DNA from: Eubacteriales bacterium
GTDB taxonomy: Bacteria; Bacillota; Clostridia; Christensenellales; MB2-83
DNA length: 44,802 nt
Reading direction: 5' to 3'
Assembly (NCBI GenBank): GCA_018385275.1
Contig: JAHAZM010000061.1
Location: 1 to 44,802, forward strand
Shown: positions 28,315 to 39,002 of the stretch, piece after piece
How positions within the stretch are numbered: position 1 is the first letter of the stretch
How the letters are laid out: each line of letters opens with the position of its first letter
Notes under the pieces: model-generated
The model's input: the letters and a program-made list of their open reading frames with translations, nothing else
Told to the model about the DNA's origin: nothing
The model's database searches: none
Made by a program: the position numbers and the translations under genes

Positions 28315-30021
28315 ATGCTTGAAAGGCTTTCCATTGAGAATATTGCCCTGATTGACAAGCTCGAGGTTGAATTCAGCCGCGGGCTCAATGTTTTGACGGG
28401 AGAAACCGGCGCCGGGAAGTCCATTATCATCGATTCCCTGAGTTTGGCACTGGGCGGCCGCGCGGACAGAGAACTGATTTCTTCCGGCAGCCAGAGCGCG
28501 CGGGTTTCCGCTTTTTTTGATATATCGGGGCAAAGCCTTGTTGCGGATCTGCTGGAGAAGTACGGGTTGAGCGCCGGAAGCGAGCTGATGCTGACGCGCG
28601 AGCTTTCCGCCGACGGAAAAAACGTCTGCCGTATCAACGGCCGGATCGTGACGCTCGGGATCCTGCGCGAGATCACGGCGCATTTGGTGGATATTTACGG
28701 ACAGCATGAACATCAATCGCTCCTCGACAGCGAAAACCATCTGTCGTTTTTGGATAATTATGCCCATGCCGATCTGCGCGCTGCTAAGCAGAGCGTTGCC
28801 GAGGCCTATGCCGCGTGGACGGAAGCGAAGGCGAAACTGAAAGCCCGTTTTTCTTCGCCGGAAGAGCGCAATCGCGCCGTCGAACTGCTCGATTATCAGA
28901 TCCGGGAGATCGAGAACGCTGGCCTGCATCTCGACGAGGACGAAGAGCTCCGTCAGCAGCGGCTTATGCTTCAGAACGCCAGAAAGATTTCGGAAACGCT
29001 GAACAAGGTCTGCGATCGCCTGTTCCGGGGAACGGAAAAGAGCAAACCCGCTTCCGAGGCGATCCGCCGTTCCGCCGCGTCGCTGGAGCAGTTGACGCCT
29101 TTCAGCGAGGAGTTCGGCTCGGCGGCGTCCAAACTCGACGAGCTGTTTTACATGCTGGAGGATATCCGGGAGTCGCTTGAGGCTAAAACCGAGGAAATCA
29201 GCGACGATCCGACGACGCTTGAGCGGGTCGAAGATCGTATCGATGAGATCAATTCTCTGAAGCGGAAATACGGGAAAACCATCGAGGACATTTTTGCTTA
29301 TCAGCAAAAATGCAGCGACGAATTAGCGGAGATCCGGAATTCCGAAGCGGAATTTGAGCATAATAAAGAAGAAGAAAAAAAGCGCAGGGACGAACTGCGC
29401 GCGCTGTCTCTTGCGCTTTCCGAAAAGCGTCACGACGTCGCCCGCATTTTTACCGACGAACTGATCCGACAGCTCAATGAGGTCGGCATGAAAAACGTTC
29501 GTTTTGAAGTGCGCTTCAACGACGCGGCCGCCGGCGAGTCGTATACCGAAAACGGACTGGATACGGCGGAGTTTCTGTTCAGCGCCAATCTCGGACAGGA
29601 CGTCAAACCGCTGGCCAGGATCATCAGCGGCGGCGAGCTCTCCCGTTTTATGCTGGCCGTGAAAAGCATTACGGCGGCGGTGGATCGTATCCCGACGATG
29701 ATCTTTGATGAGATCGACACGGGCATCAGCGGGAAAATGGCACAGATCATCGGACGGAAGATCGCCAGGATCGCCTCGGTGCGCCAGGTGATCTGCATCA
29801 CGCATCTGCCGCAGATCGCTTCCATGGCGGACCGGCATTATTTTATCGAGAAGAACGTGGTCGGACAGCGCACGGTCTCGACGCTGCGGCTGCTGGACGG
29901 GGACGGCAGAGTCTGCGAGATCGCCCGTTTGGCCGGAGGAGACTGCACGGCGGAAGGAAAAGCGCACGCCGTTTCGATTCTGAACGCCGCCGATGATTTC
30001 AAAAAAACGATAAAATTCTAA
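28315..30021 (+). CDS. recN: DNA repair protein RecN
   Basis: MLERLSIENIALIDKLEVEFSRGLNVLTGETGAGKSIIIDSL and FDEIDTGISGKMAQIIGRK. Confidence 0.96.
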   Translation: MLERLSIENIALIDKLEVEFSRGLNVLTGETGAGKSIIIDSLSLALGGRADRELISSGSQSARVSAFFDISGQSLVADLLEKYGLSAGSELMLTRELSADGKNVCRINGRIVTLGILREITAHLVDIYGQHEHQSLLDSENHLSFLDNYAHADLRAAKQSVAEAYAAWTEAKAKLKARFSSPEERNRAVELLDYQIREIENAGLHLDEDEELRQQRLMLQNARKISETLNKVCDRLFRGTEKSKPASEAIRRSAASLEQLTPFSEEFGSAASKLDELFYMLEDIRESLEAKTEEISDDPTTLERVEDRIDEINSLKRKYGKTIEDIFAYQQKCSDELAEIRNSEAEFEHNKEEEKKRRDELRALSLALSEKRHDVARIFTDELIRQLNEVGMKNVRFEVRFNDAAAGESYTENGLDTAEFLFSANLGQDVKPLARIISGGELSRFMLAVKSITAAVDRIPTMIFDEIDTGISGKMAQIIGRKIARIASVRQVICITHLPQIASMADRHYFIEKNVVGQRTVSTLRLLDGDGRVCEIARLAGGDCTAEGKAHAVSILNAADDFKKTIKF

Positions 30022-30098
30022 TCGACGCTATATTTACCTCTCATATTTTGCTTTCAGAAGCAAATGCTAATGGAGTAGCGAGCAGATGGGAGGGAAAA

Positions 30099-31361
30099 AT
30101 GAAGAATAAAAAAATATACGGACTGGTCCTGGCTTTGGTCCTGTCCGTGCTCGGGAGCATGGCTCCGATACAACAGCTTTCTCAATTGCCGTCTCATATT
30201 TATTTGTTTGAGAAACAGCAGACGACGTACGATCTGATGTCGCCGTTTGCCGTGGAATGCGACGGAGGAGAAAGCCTTTCTGTTTTTTTGGAGAGTTATG
30301 CGCCGGGAGACAATTCGTATTCGATCAAAAGTATCAAAGAAGGAACGCAGAACGTCCGTATCACGGTCGGCGCGCTGACGTTAAAAACCATCACGGTCAA
30401 CGTGATCCGGGAAAAGACGCTGATCCCCGGCGGCAAGGCGGTCGGGATCGCGATGCGGGCCGAAGGAGCGCTCGTCGTATCCGGCGATGAGATCCGCACT
30501 TCGGACGGAAAAAAGGTCTGTCCGGCCAAGGAAGGGGGCCTGCGTCCCGGTGACGTAATAAAAAGGATCAACGGCGTGGAGATTCAGAGCGCCGAGCATT
30601 TGATCGAACTGATTAATACCGGGAACGGGCAGACGATCGAAGTTATTTTTGAAAGAGAAGGACGGCAGAAGCGTACGCTGGTCAAACCGGTCCTGGATGC
30701 CGATACAGGGAAATACCGTTTCGGCATTTGGGTGAAGGACAGTTCCGTCGGGATCGGGACGCTGACCTATTATGATCCGGCGACGGGGATGTACGCGTCG
30801 CTGGGTCATCCGATCTGCGATGCGGAAACCGGCGCCGTTATGTCGGTCCGGAACGGCGAACTGCTTCCCTGCAGTATCATTGACGTCGTCCGCGGCGCCG
30901 TCGGCGCTCCGGGGGAAATCAAAGGGATCTTCAATTCTTTTTTGCCGGCGATGGGGACGATCCTGCTGAATTGTGAATTCGGCTTGTACGGCAAAAGCTA
31001 TCAGGCGATCACCAGCTCGGTTTACCCGGAGGGACTTCCCATCGGGAGCCGATACAGCGTTCACACCGGACCGTGCACGATCATCACCTCGGTAGACGCT
31101 TTCGGAGAAAAAGAATACGCCGCCGAGATCGTCAGTTTGACCCGGCAGGAGAGTCAGGCGTCGAAAAGCATGGTGATCCGTGTGACGGACGCGCGGCTGC
31201 TGGATAAAACCGGCGGGATCGTGCAGGGCATGAGCGGCAGTCCGGTGATTCAGGACGGGCATATCATCGGGGCTGTCACGCACGTTTTTGTCAACGACCC
31301 CACTCAGGGATACGCCGTTTATATCGATTGGATGCTGCCTCAGACCGGATCGGTCGAATAG
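30099..31361 (+). CDS. spoIVB: SpoIVB peptidase (S55 family)
   Basis: PDZ segment plus TGGIVQGMSGSPVIQDGHIIGAVTHVFVNDPTQGYAVYIDWML. Confidence 0.93.
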   Translation: MKNKKIYGLVLALVLSVLGSMAPIQQLSQLPSHIYLFEKQQTTYDLMSPFAVECDGGESLSVFLESYAPGDNSYSIKSIKEGTQNVRITVGALTLKTITVNVIREKTLIPGGKAVGIAMRAEGALVVSGDEIRTSDGKKVCPAKEGGLRPGDVIKRINGVEIQSAEHLIELINTGNGQTIEVIFEREGRQKRTLVKPVLDADTGKYRFGIWVKDSSVGIGTLTYYDPATGMYASLGHPICDAETGAVMSVRNGELLPCSIIDVVRGAVGAPGEIKGIFNSFLPAMGTILLNCEFGLYGKSYQAITSSVYPEGLPIGSRYSVHTGPCTIITSVDAFGEKEYAAEIVSLTRQESQASKSMVIRVTDARLLDKTGGIVQGMSGSPVIQDGHIIGAVTHVFVNDPTQGYAVYIDWMLPQTGSVE

Positions 31362-31363
31362 AG

Positions 31364-31400
31364 AAAAGCTGCGGGAGTTCAGGCTTCCGCAGCTTCTTTG
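31364..31400. terminator. intrinsic terminator between convergent spoIVB and MATE genes
   Basis: aagctgcgg-...-ccgcagctt stem followed by ctttg / preceded by gagaa. Confidence 0.6.
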
Positions 31401-32770
31401 TTTCCAAAATCGCGCGTGACGTTACGGATCCATCGGTCTCCTCGTACCCGCAGAAAACAGATCAGCGCTTTGAGCGGCTCGTCCAGTTTCATGAACAGCA
31501 GGACAAGATAGGCCGGCCAGTGAAAAATCGCGCTGACGAGCAGGGAGAGGGGCACGGAGACGAGCCACAGGCACCCAAGTTCGCTCAACAGACAGAACCG
31601 CGTGTCGCCTGCGCCGCGCAGGATCCCCACGATGTACAGCGCGGAAAACGATATGAAGAAAACGATCACGGCCAGCACGCGGATCATTTGCCGCGTGAGC
31701 TCTTTCGTTGCGTCCGGAATGCTGTAGAAATTGATGATCGGTTCGCACAGCAGCAGGAGCAGGGCGCCGGACAGGAGCCCGAGCGCCAGCGCGACGATCT
31801 GAAAATATTTCGCGTAACGGCGCGTTCGTTCATAATCGTTGGCGCCGATGGATTTTCCGATGATGACGGCGGCGGAATTCGCGACGCCGAAAATCACGAC
31901 CGTGCAGAGCTGCTGAACCATCGAGGCAATGGAGTTGGCCGCGACCGGATCGCCGGTTTCATAAGAGATATGCCCGATGACGGAAGCCTGGATCGTCACG
32001 CCCAAAGACCAGAGCGTTTCGTTGAGAAATACCGGCAGTCCGTGCCGCACCAGATCGAGCGCCAGCGTTTTATTGAAAAAAAGCAGATGCCGCGGCCGGA
32101 AACACAGCTTTTTGTCGATCAGGAAAACATAGACGCAGACGACGATGAACTCGACGCTTCGCGCGATCAGCGTGGCGTAGGCCGCGCCGCGGATCCCCAG
32201 CGCGGGAAACCCCAGATTGCCGAAAATCAGGCAGTAGTTGAAAAATCCGTTCAGCAAGAGCGAAACCAGATTCAGGACGACCGATATCTTTATGATTTCA
32301 AGCGAGCGCAGCAGAAACAGCGTGGTACAGCTCAGTCCGAAAAGAAAGTACGAGTATCCGATGACACGCAGGTATTCCGCGCCCCGCAGGATGCGCTCCG
32401 GGTCGTCGGTATACAGAGACATGACGAATTCCGGCGCCAGAAGGACGAACCCGCCGATCAGCAACGAAAACAGAAAGGCCACTTTCAAAATGATGGAGAA
32501 AATATGACGAATAGCGACGAGATCCTTTTTGCCCCAGTATTGACTGGACAGGACGATGCCCGCTCCGGATAGCCCGAAGCAGATCATGGACATGATGAAA
32601 AACGGCTGATTGGCCAGGGATGCCGCAGACAGGAGCGTGCCCGTATCGTCCGCGCGCCCCAGCATCACCGTGTCCAGCATATTGATGCAGAAATTCAGCA
32701 GATTCTGCAGAGCCAGCGGGATGCTGATCGTCAGAAGAGATTTCAGTAAAATACTTTTTTTAATAAGCAA
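31379..32770 (-). CDS. MATE family efflux transporter
   Basis: Twelve-TM-like protein, PLALQNLLNFCINMLDTVMLGR; GLPVFLNETLWSLGVTIQASVIGHI. Confidence 0.88.
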   Translation of the reverse strand: MLIKKSILLKSLLTISIPLALQNLLNFCINMLDTVMLGRADDTGTLLSAASLANQPFFIMSMICFGLSGAGIVLSSQYWGKKDLVAIRHIFSIILKVAFLFSLLIGGFVLLAPEFVMSLYTDDPERILRGAEYLRVIGYSYFLFGLSCTTLFLLRSLEIIKISVVLNLVSLLLNGFFNYCLIFGNLGFPALGIRGAAYATLIARSVEFIVVCVYVFLIDKKLCFRPRHLLFFNKTLALDLVRHGLPVFLNETLWSLGVTIQASVIGHISYETGDPVAANSIASMVQQLCTVVIFGVANSAAVIIGKSIGANDYERTRRYAKYFQIVALALGLLSGALLLLLCEPIINFYSIPDATKELTRQMIRVLAVIVFFISFSALYIVGILRGAGDTRFCLLSELGCLWLVSVPLSLLVSAIFHWPAYLVLLFMKLDEPLKALICFLRVRGDRWIRNVTRDFGNKEAAEA

Positions 32771-32812
32771 AAACCGGGCCGGGTACGCAATGCGACGCGT
32801 ACCCGGCGGTTT
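32771..32812 (-). terminator. intrinsic terminator of amino acid kinase gene
   Basis: gccgggtacgc-...-gcgtacccggc flanked by aaacc/ggttt. Confidence 0.65.
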
Positions 32813-32822
32813 CTGCTGTGCG

Positions 32823-33656
32823 TCAACGAATGCCGATCCGGGTCCGGGGGACCGTCCCGTTCAGAATATCGTTGAGAGGGTATTTGGCGTTAGCGATCAG
32901 CACTTCCGTACCGTTGCAGGCCGGACCGAGCATAAAGGCTAACTTGGCGTAAGCGCCGTTGGCTCCGGCGCGGCTTGCGCCTCGGCAATGCTCCTGCGCG
33001 GCGCGGACGTTGAGGGTCAGTTCCGCGGCGTCCTTGCCGGCGATTTCCCGTATCAGCGTTTTCGGATCGGCCGGGTCGGCGTAAATACCGTCCACGCTGG
33101 TCAGGATGACGAGCCTGCGCGCTTTTACGAGTTCGGAAATGACCGCCGCCGTTTCGTCGTTGTCGATGCATTCCACGATGTGACCGCCGTTCTTTTTCAG
33201 GTTGTTCAGTTCCATGCGGCGATTTTCCTCGCAGCTCACCGGATCGTTGTAATTCACGATCGGGATGGCGTTCTGCGCCGTGCAGCGCAGCAGCGCTCGC
33301 CGGATATACTCGCGTTTTTCCGGATCGTTGAAATGGCTGTGCTCAACAAGGAACTGACGGACGGAGTAGTGCGGCGCGATGAAGCGTCGGTAGTTTTCCA
33401 TCAGGATCGCCTGGCCTTGGGCCGCGTAATCGGTTTTGATCTCGTCGATATTTTCGCTGGATAATTCCTTGCCGTTGTTGCGGCGCAGATAATCCAGACG
33501 CCCGATCTCCGTGGCGCCGCTGGATACCCATATGATACCGGGATGAAGCTGAGAGCCGAGCCGCGAAAAAATATTGTAATCAATATCGTTTTCTTCGCGC
33601 CGGATCAGCGCCATGGATCCGATTTTTCCTACCAATTCCACATCAAAAGAAGCCAT
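32823..33656 (-). CDS. amino acid kinase family protein (glutamate 5-kinase/uridylate kinase-like fold)
   Basis: IIWVSSGATEIGRLDYLRR and NDETAAVISELVKARRLVILTSVDGIYADP are typical of amino acid kinase fold; no PUA domain. Confidence 0.75.
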   Translation of the reverse strand: MASFDVELVGKIGSMALIRREENDIDYNIFSRLGSQLHPGIIWVSSGATEIGRLDYLRRNNGKELSSENIDEIKTDYAAQGQAILMENYRRFIAPHYSVRQFLVEHSHFNDPEKREYIRRALLRCTAQNAIPIVNYNDPVSCEENRRMELNNLKKNGGHIVECIDNDETAAVISELVKARRLVILTSVDGIYADPADPKTLIREIAGKDAAELTLNVRAAQEHCRGASRAGANGAYAKLAFMLGPACNGTEVLIANAKYPLNDILNGTVPRTRIGIR

Positions 33657-33672
33657 GCGTTACACTCCGAAA

Positions 33673-35661
33673 TTATTTGCCGAGCACTTTCTTGGCGGTG
33701 GCGACGACGTTGTCTACCGTAAAGCCGTAGTACTGGAAGAGCTGAGAAGCCGGAGCGGACGCGCCGAACGTGCTCATACCGATGACTTCGCCGTCAAGGC
33801 CGGTGTACTTATACCAGCTGTAGGGAGAACCCGCTTCCACGGCCACGCGGGCGCGGACGGATTTGGGCAGGACGCTTTCCTTGTATTCTTCGCTCTGCGC
33901 CTCGAACATCTCAAAGCTCGGCATGGAGACGACGCGGGCCTTAATGCCTTGCTCGGCGAGCACGTCGTAAGCGGCGTAGATCTGTTCAACTTCGGAACCG
34001 CTGGCCATCAGGATGACGTCCGGCTTGCCGTCCGCGGCGTCACGCATGACGTAACCGCCTTTGAGCGCCGCTTTGCCGGATTCGGCATACTGCGGCAGGT
34101 TCTGACGGGTCAGTACGATCGCCGTCGGGGATTTTTTAGTCAGCGCGGCGCAGTAAGCGGCAGCGGTTTCTTTGGAATCGGCCGGACGGTACACGGTCAT
34201 GTTCGGGATGGAACGAAGGGCGATGAGCTGTTCGACGGGCTCGTGGGTTGGACCGTCTTCCCCGACGCCGATGGAATCGTGCGTCAGCACGTAGATAGCG
34301 GGGATGTTCATCAGCGCGGCCAGACGCATGGAGTTCTTCATGTAATCGGAGAATACGAAGAAGGTGGCGCAGTAGGCGCGCAGCCCGCCGTGAAGGATCA
34401 GACCGTTGGTGATGGAAGCCATCGCATGCTCGCGAACGCCGAAATGCAGGTTGGAGCCGGCGTAGTTTTCTTTGGCAAATTCTCCGGCTTCCTTCATGTT
34501 GGACTTGTTCGACGGGGCCAGGTCCGCGCTGCCGCCGATCATGTTGGGCAGGATCTTGGCCAGCTTATTGATGACTTCGAAAGAAGAAACGCGGGTCGCC
34601 AGTTTCTTGTTCTCAAACGTCCAGAACGCTTCGTCGTTGACCAGATCGACGGGCAGTTTTTCGGAGAAATACTCGCAGAACAGTTTATAGTCTTCCGGAT
34701 ACTTCTTGGCGTAAGCGGCGATCTTCGCTTCATATTCCGCTTCGGCCTTCTTGCCGCGGGCCAGCGCCTTGTCGCGGGTCTCGGCGTAAACGTCCGCCGG
34801 GATCACGAAGGGTTCTTCGGTCCAGCCGAGGTTGGCGCGGGTAGCGGCCAGGTTCTCAGCGCCCAGCGGCTCGCCGTGAGCGGAGGCTTTGCCCTGTTTG
34901 GCCGGGCAGCCAAAACCGATCTGCGTCTTGCAGATGATGAGGGAGGGTTTATCCGAAACGGCTTTGGCGTTCTCGACGGCTTTCTGGAAAGCGTCGATGT
35001 CGTTGCCGTCTTCGACGATCTGGACGTGCCAGCCCTGCGCTTCGTGACGTGCGGCGACGTTCTCGCGGAATGCGATGTCGGTGTCGCCTTCAATGGAGAT
35101 CTTGTTGGAGTCGTAAACGGCGATCAGCTTGCCCAGGCCCCAGGTGCCGGCCAGAGAAGCCGCTTCCGATTCGATGCCTTCCATCATGCAGCCGTCGCCC
35201 ATCAGGACGTAGGTATAGTGATCGACGATCTTGATGTCGGGTTTGTTGAATTTAGCGGCCAGATGCGCCTCGGCCAGTGCGAAACCGACGGCCGTGGCAA
35301 TGCCCTGTCCCAGAGGACCGGTGGTCGTTTCCACACCGGGCGTATGACCGTATTCGGGATGACCGGGGGTCTTGCTGCCGAACTGACGGAAATTCTGGAT
35401 CTCGGACATGGGCAGATCATAACCGAACAGATGAAGAGCCGAGTAGAGGAGCATGGATCCGTGACCGGCGGAAAGAATGAAGCGATCTCTGTCCGCGAAC
35501 TTGGGGTTGGCGGGGTTGTACTTCATTTCCTTGGCAAACAGCGTGTAAGCCATGGGCGCCGATCCCATCGGAAGACCCGGATGGCCGGAGTTTGCTTTCT
35601 GAACGCCGTCGGCGGACAGAATACGAATGGCATTGATGCATTTTTGATCGATAGGTTTCAT
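33673..35661 (-). CDS. tkt: transketolase
   Basis: [10 protein letters not shown]-like [59 protein letters not shown]. Confidence 0.96.
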   Translation of the reverse strand: MKPIDQKCINAIRILSADGVQKANSGHPGLPMGSAPMAYTLFAKEMKYNPANPKFADRDRFILSAGHGSMLLYSALHLFGYDLPMSEIQNFRQFGSKTPGHPEYGHTPGVETTTGPLGQGIATAVGFALAEAHLAAKFNKPDIKIVDHYTYVLMGDGCMMEGIESEAASLAGTWGLGKLIAVYDSNKISIEGDTDIAFRENVAARHEAQGWHVQIVEDGNDIDAFQKAVENAKAVSDKPSLIICKTQIGFGCPAKQGKASAHGEPLGAENLAATRANLGWTEEPFVIPADVYAETRDKALARGKKAEAEYEAKIAAYAKKYPEDYKLFCEYFSEKLPVDLVNDEAFWTFENKKLATRVSSFEVINKLAKILPNMIGGSADLAPSNKSNMKEAGEFAKENYAGSNLHFGVREHAMASITNGLILHGGLRAYCATFFVFSDYMKNSMRLAALMNIPAIYVLTHDSIGVGEDGPTHEPVEQLIALRSIPNMTVYRPADSKETAAAYCAALTKKSPTAIVLTRQNLPQYAESGKAALKGGYVMRDAADGKPDVILMASGSEVEQIYAAYDVLAEQGIKARVVSMPSFEMFEAQSEEYKESVLPKSVRARVAVEAGSPYSWYKYTGLDGEVIGMSTFGASAPASQLFQYYGFTVDNVVATAKKVLGK

Positions 35662-35751
35662 ATTTTTCCTTTCTCAAGCCATAGTGGGCTTGTATGCCTG
35701 GGGACCAGACAAATATTTATACCTTAAATCATGCTTTGCATGAGTCTAAGC

Positions 35752-37281
35752 TTATTTGGAAAACGCGACGAGTTCCGCGGTGTCCAGCTTGTCGTAGCGG
35801 GTCAGGAAAGCGGCCAGCTTTGCGGCGATGATCTTGACTCCGCCGACTTCGTCGGATTCGATGTTGAGCGGGATCAGCGGATCGTGCAGAGAGAGCCTGA
35901 GCAGGAACCAGCCGTCTCCGTTTTCTTTGTCGAAAGAAACGCGGATGCCTTCAAAATTCTTTTCGGGGATCGTCCAGCCCTTCTGCGTGCGGGCATAAGC
36001 GGTGAGCTCGTCGATGATACGCTGCCCGTAAGGCTTGAAATCGTCCAGCAGGAGATTCATGCGGAATTCCCTGCCTTCCGCCGGATGCTTGAGATCGGCG
36101 ATAATGGCGTCGAGCGTCCGGCCTTCGCGTTTGAGCTGAGCCATTTTCACCAAAAGCCGCGCCATCAGGTATGCGCCGTCGTCGAGAAAATAGTTTTCCC
36201 GCAGAGCCGCATGGCCGCTCGTTTCAATGGCGAGCGGGCAATCGAAGCCTTCCTTGTTGAGACGGACGGCTTCGTTGATAACGTTCTTATAACCTCTCTT
36301 GAAACGGTGATGGACGCCGCCGCGTTCTTCGATAAAAGCGGTCAGACCGGTGGAGGTGATGGAGTCGGTCACGATCCATGCGCCGGGTTCCTTTTCCAGC
36401 AGGATCGCGCTGATCAGCGCGATCAGATCGTTCTTGTTGATCTCGTTGCCGCGGGCGTCGACGGCGGCCGCGCGGTCGACGTCGGTATCGAAAATCAGAC
36501 CCAGATCGGCTTGATATTTCTTGACGGCGTCGCAGATGGCCTCCATCGCGTTTTCATCCTCCGGGTTGGGGATATGGTTCGGAAAATGACCGTCCGGCTC
36601 CAGGAACTGGCTGCCCGCAGTATCGGCGCCGAGGGGCTTCAGGACCTTGTCGACGAAGAAACCGCCGACGCCGTTGCCCGCGTCCACGATAATGTGAGAA
36701 CCGGCGAGGGGCCTGTCATAATCCTCGGGACTGTTGACCTGCCGGCGGATCTGATCGACGAGGTCCGCCGCGTAGAGCGACATGAAGTCGATGGTTTCGC
36801 AGGAACCGGCCGTATTGCTTTCCACGCGTTTGCCGGCTACAGCCCAATCCAGGATGAGCTCGACGTCTTTTCCTTCGAGAGAACCGTCGCAGGTGAACAT
36901 TTTCAGACCGTTGCGGTTGAAAGGAAGGTGACTCGCGGTGATTTCGATGGCGCCGTCGGTGGCGGTCGCGGCGTTCTTCGTCGTCATGAACATGGCCGGC
37001 GTGCTGGCCAGACCGCAGTCGAAGGCGTGCACGCCGCTCCTCATCAGAGAAGCCATGGCGACCGTCTTGATGCGGTCGTGAGAAAGACGGGGATCGTGAC
37101 CGATCGCGATCTTCAGATCGGCGGCGGCTTTGCCGGTGCGCTGACTGAGCCAGAGTACGTAAGCGTCCACAATGGCTCCGACCGCTTCGTCGGTAAGATT
37201 AACGGGTTGTCCGGCGACGCCCTCCAGTGCGACGCCCCGGAAGTCGCTGCCGTTTTTCAGCTTTTTCCATTCTGCTCCCAT
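35752..37281 (-). CDS. phosphomannomutase/phosphoglucomutase
   Basis: SDFRGVALEG, IEITASHLPFNRNGLK (TASHxPxxxNG), FDTDVDRAAAVD. Confidence 0.88.
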   Translation of the reverse strand: MGAEWKKLKNGSDFRGVALEGVAGQPVNLTDEAVGAIVDAYVLWLSQRTGKAAADLKIAIGHDPRLSHDRIKTVAMASLMRSGVHAFDCGLASTPAMFMTTKNAATATDGAIEITASHLPFNRNGLKMFTCDGSLEGKDVELILDWAVAGKRVESNTAGSCETIDFMSLYAADLVDQIRRQVNSPEDYDRPLAGSHIIVDAGNGVGGFFVDKVLKPLGADTAGSQFLEPDGHFPNHIPNPEDENAMEAICDAVKKYQADLGLIFDTDVDRAAAVDARGNEINKNDLIALISAILLEKEPGAWIVTDSITSTGLTAFIEERGGVHHRFKRGYKNVINEAVRLNKEGFDCPLAIETSGHAALRENYFLDDGAYLMARLLVKMAQLKREGRTLDAIIADLKHPAEGREFRMNLLLDDFKPYGQRIIDELTAYARTQKGWTIPEKNFEGIRVSFDKENGDGWFLLRLSLHDPLIPLNIESDEVGGVKIIAAKLAAFLTRYDKLDTAELVAFSK

Positions 37282-37304
37282 AATAACCTCCTAATTTGGA
37301 TACG

Positions 37305-38924
37305 TCAGAATTTGATTCTGATTTTTCTGCGCTTCTTTTGCGCGGAAACCTTCGTTTTTTCTTCCTTCTCATTGCCTGCCGTTTCCGGCGCAATGTTGAT
37401 AAGCGTGTAAACGTAGTAAATCAGCAGCCCGGCCAGCGCGACCGCCGATACGATCATGAGGATCCGGAGAAAAGACAGCAGCTTGCTCCAGATCGCCGTG
37501 ACAGAAATATCGCTCAGATCTACGCCGGAGGTCGGGACCGGGGTGGGGCTCGGCGTTGCGGGCGGGATCGTCGCGTTTCCGACCGTTATCGGCAAAGCGA
37601 CGGTCTGTCCGACGTATCCGACCCCGTTCGGGCCGGTCGTTTCCAGATGAAATTCCAGTCCCTCGCTTTGAGCGATGAACAGAATAAATTCGTAACTGTG
37701 CGCGCCGATATCCAGTTCGTCGACGACGCCGATCAGTCCGCGGCTTTTTTCATAAATACCCACGTTGGAGTAGGACATGCCCGAAAGATTCGTCAGCGTG
37801 AACCGAACGGTGATATTGCCCGCGACCTGCAGAGAGGGCATGTAGGTTTCCGCTTTCAGAGAAACGTTGAAGTCGACGTCGCTGATCGTAACGATCGTCA
37901 CCGGTTCGGTCGAAACGGTGACGTTCTGCCGGGCGCTGGAAACGCCGCTCACCGTAGCGATGAAATCTGTCGGCGTCGTGACGGTCAGCGGGATCTTTTT
38001 GGAATAACTGCTGCCGGGCGCCAGAGTGATGCCGGTGAGAGTCGTTTTTCCCGGCGTGATGCCGGCGGTGATGTTCTGCACAAGGATGTTGCCCGTATTG
38101 ACGATGGTCAGCGTCATATAAATCTGGGAGCCGGCTATGACTTCCGTCGAGGACGGAACCATTGTAACGGAAAGCGCCGCCTCTGCCGCGTTGATGGAAG
38201 CAAAATCAAAGGAAAGCGTTTTCTGGATGTCCTTGTCTCCCAGATGACACGCGAAAATCACCTGCGGACGCAGAGAAAGCGAATCGGTAAACAGGATCGT
38301 TCGGGTAAGGAGCCGTGTTTCGCCCGGCGCCAGGGTCCCGTAATCATAGTAGATCGGACGACCGTTGCTGTCGGTGATGATCTGCGGATCATAGATCTGC
38401 ATGGTCGTATCCACCGGGTTGGGGTTCGAGATCTCATAGGTCACAATGACAGGCTCTCCCGGAAGTGGCGTGCGGTTGCTGACGGTCACATTCAGAGCGG
38501 CGGAAGCTTCCGTGGAAAACAAGGTCAGGACGTATTCGGCGTAAAACACCTCGTCGGAATAACTGTAGGTGTATGCGGCTGAAAAAACGATGGGCTGACC
38601 CAGCATTTCCGGCTCATAGAGCAGCGTTCTGACCGGTGCGTATGTCTGCTTGGGCGAAACCGTCGCGGTGAAATTCCATGACGCGCCGTCGGCGACGTCC
38701 TGGACGCCTATTCTGACGACGGTTATGGAAAGAAGCCGGAGAGACTCGGCGGCGCTGGTGTTGGTGAAAGAAAAATCAAGCGGGACATATCCGCCTTCCT
38801 CATAGAAATAATTGCCGCTCTGAGGGGCGACGGAAAAAGCCGGCTCTGCTTCGGCAAAAGCCGTTGGATTCATCGCGATCGCGACGGCCGCTATGAGGAG
38901 AATGGCGAAAAGAATCTTGCGCAA
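37305..38924 (-). CDS. secreted/membrane-anchored CARDB/S-layer-like repeat protein
   Basis: Signal peptide, several beta-rich domains (ITLTIVNTGN-type), C-terminal TM LRILMIVSAVALAGLLIYYVYTL followed by a basic tail. Confidence 0.6.
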   Translation of the reverse strand: MRKILFAILLIAAVAIAMNPTAFAEAEPAFSVAPQSGNYFYEEGGYVPLDFSFTNTSAAESLRLLSITVVRIGVQDVADGASWNFTATVSPKQTYAPVRTLLYEPEMLGQPIVFSAAYTYSYSDEVFYAEYVLTLFSTEASAALNVTVSNRTPLPGEPVIVTYEISNPNPVDTTMQIYDPQIITDSNGRPIYYDYGTLAPGETRLLTRTILFTDSLSLRPQVIFACHLGDKDIQKTLSFDFASINAAEAALSVTMVPSSTEVIAGSQIYMTLTIVNTGNILVQNITAGITPGKTTLTGITLAPGSSYSKKIPLTVTTPTDFIATVSGVSSARQNVTVSTEPVTIVTISDVDFNVSLKAETYMPSLQVAGNITVRFTLTNLSGMSYSNVGIYEKSRGLIGVVDELDIGAHSYEFILFIAQSEGLEFHLETTGPNGVGYVGQTVALPITVGNATIPPATPSPTPVPTSGVDLSDISVTAIWSKLLSFLRILMIVSAVALAGLLIYYVYTLINIAPETAGNEKEEKTKVSAQKKRRKIRIKF

Positions 38925-39002
38925 ACGGATGCCTCACCCAATGTGTTCCGGTCGGGATCCTTTCGATCCGACCGTATTTCAAACATCATAAACAATATAA
39001 TA

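Noticed and set aside
27862-29307. 481-aa ORF antisense to argR/recN
   Set aside because: Shadow ORF opposite clear argR and recN.
35665-35695. caagcc-atagtg-ggcttg hairpin upstream of tkt as a riboswitch
   Set aside because: Single short hairpin without the conserved architecture of any riboswitch class I know.
33613-35727. 704-aa ORF antisense to tkt
   Set aside because: Shadow ORF opposite a convincing transketolase; no recognisable domains.
35731-37410. 559-aa ORF antisense to the phosphohexomutase
   Set aside because: Shadow ORF; the sense strand has canonical TASHxPxxxNG and DVDR motifs.
38949-38974. cggtcgggatc-ctttc-gatccgaccg inverted repeat between the FAD oxidoreductase and the surface protein
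   Set aside because: Hairpin has a bulge and no convincing T tract on either strand; could not be assigned as a terminator or element.
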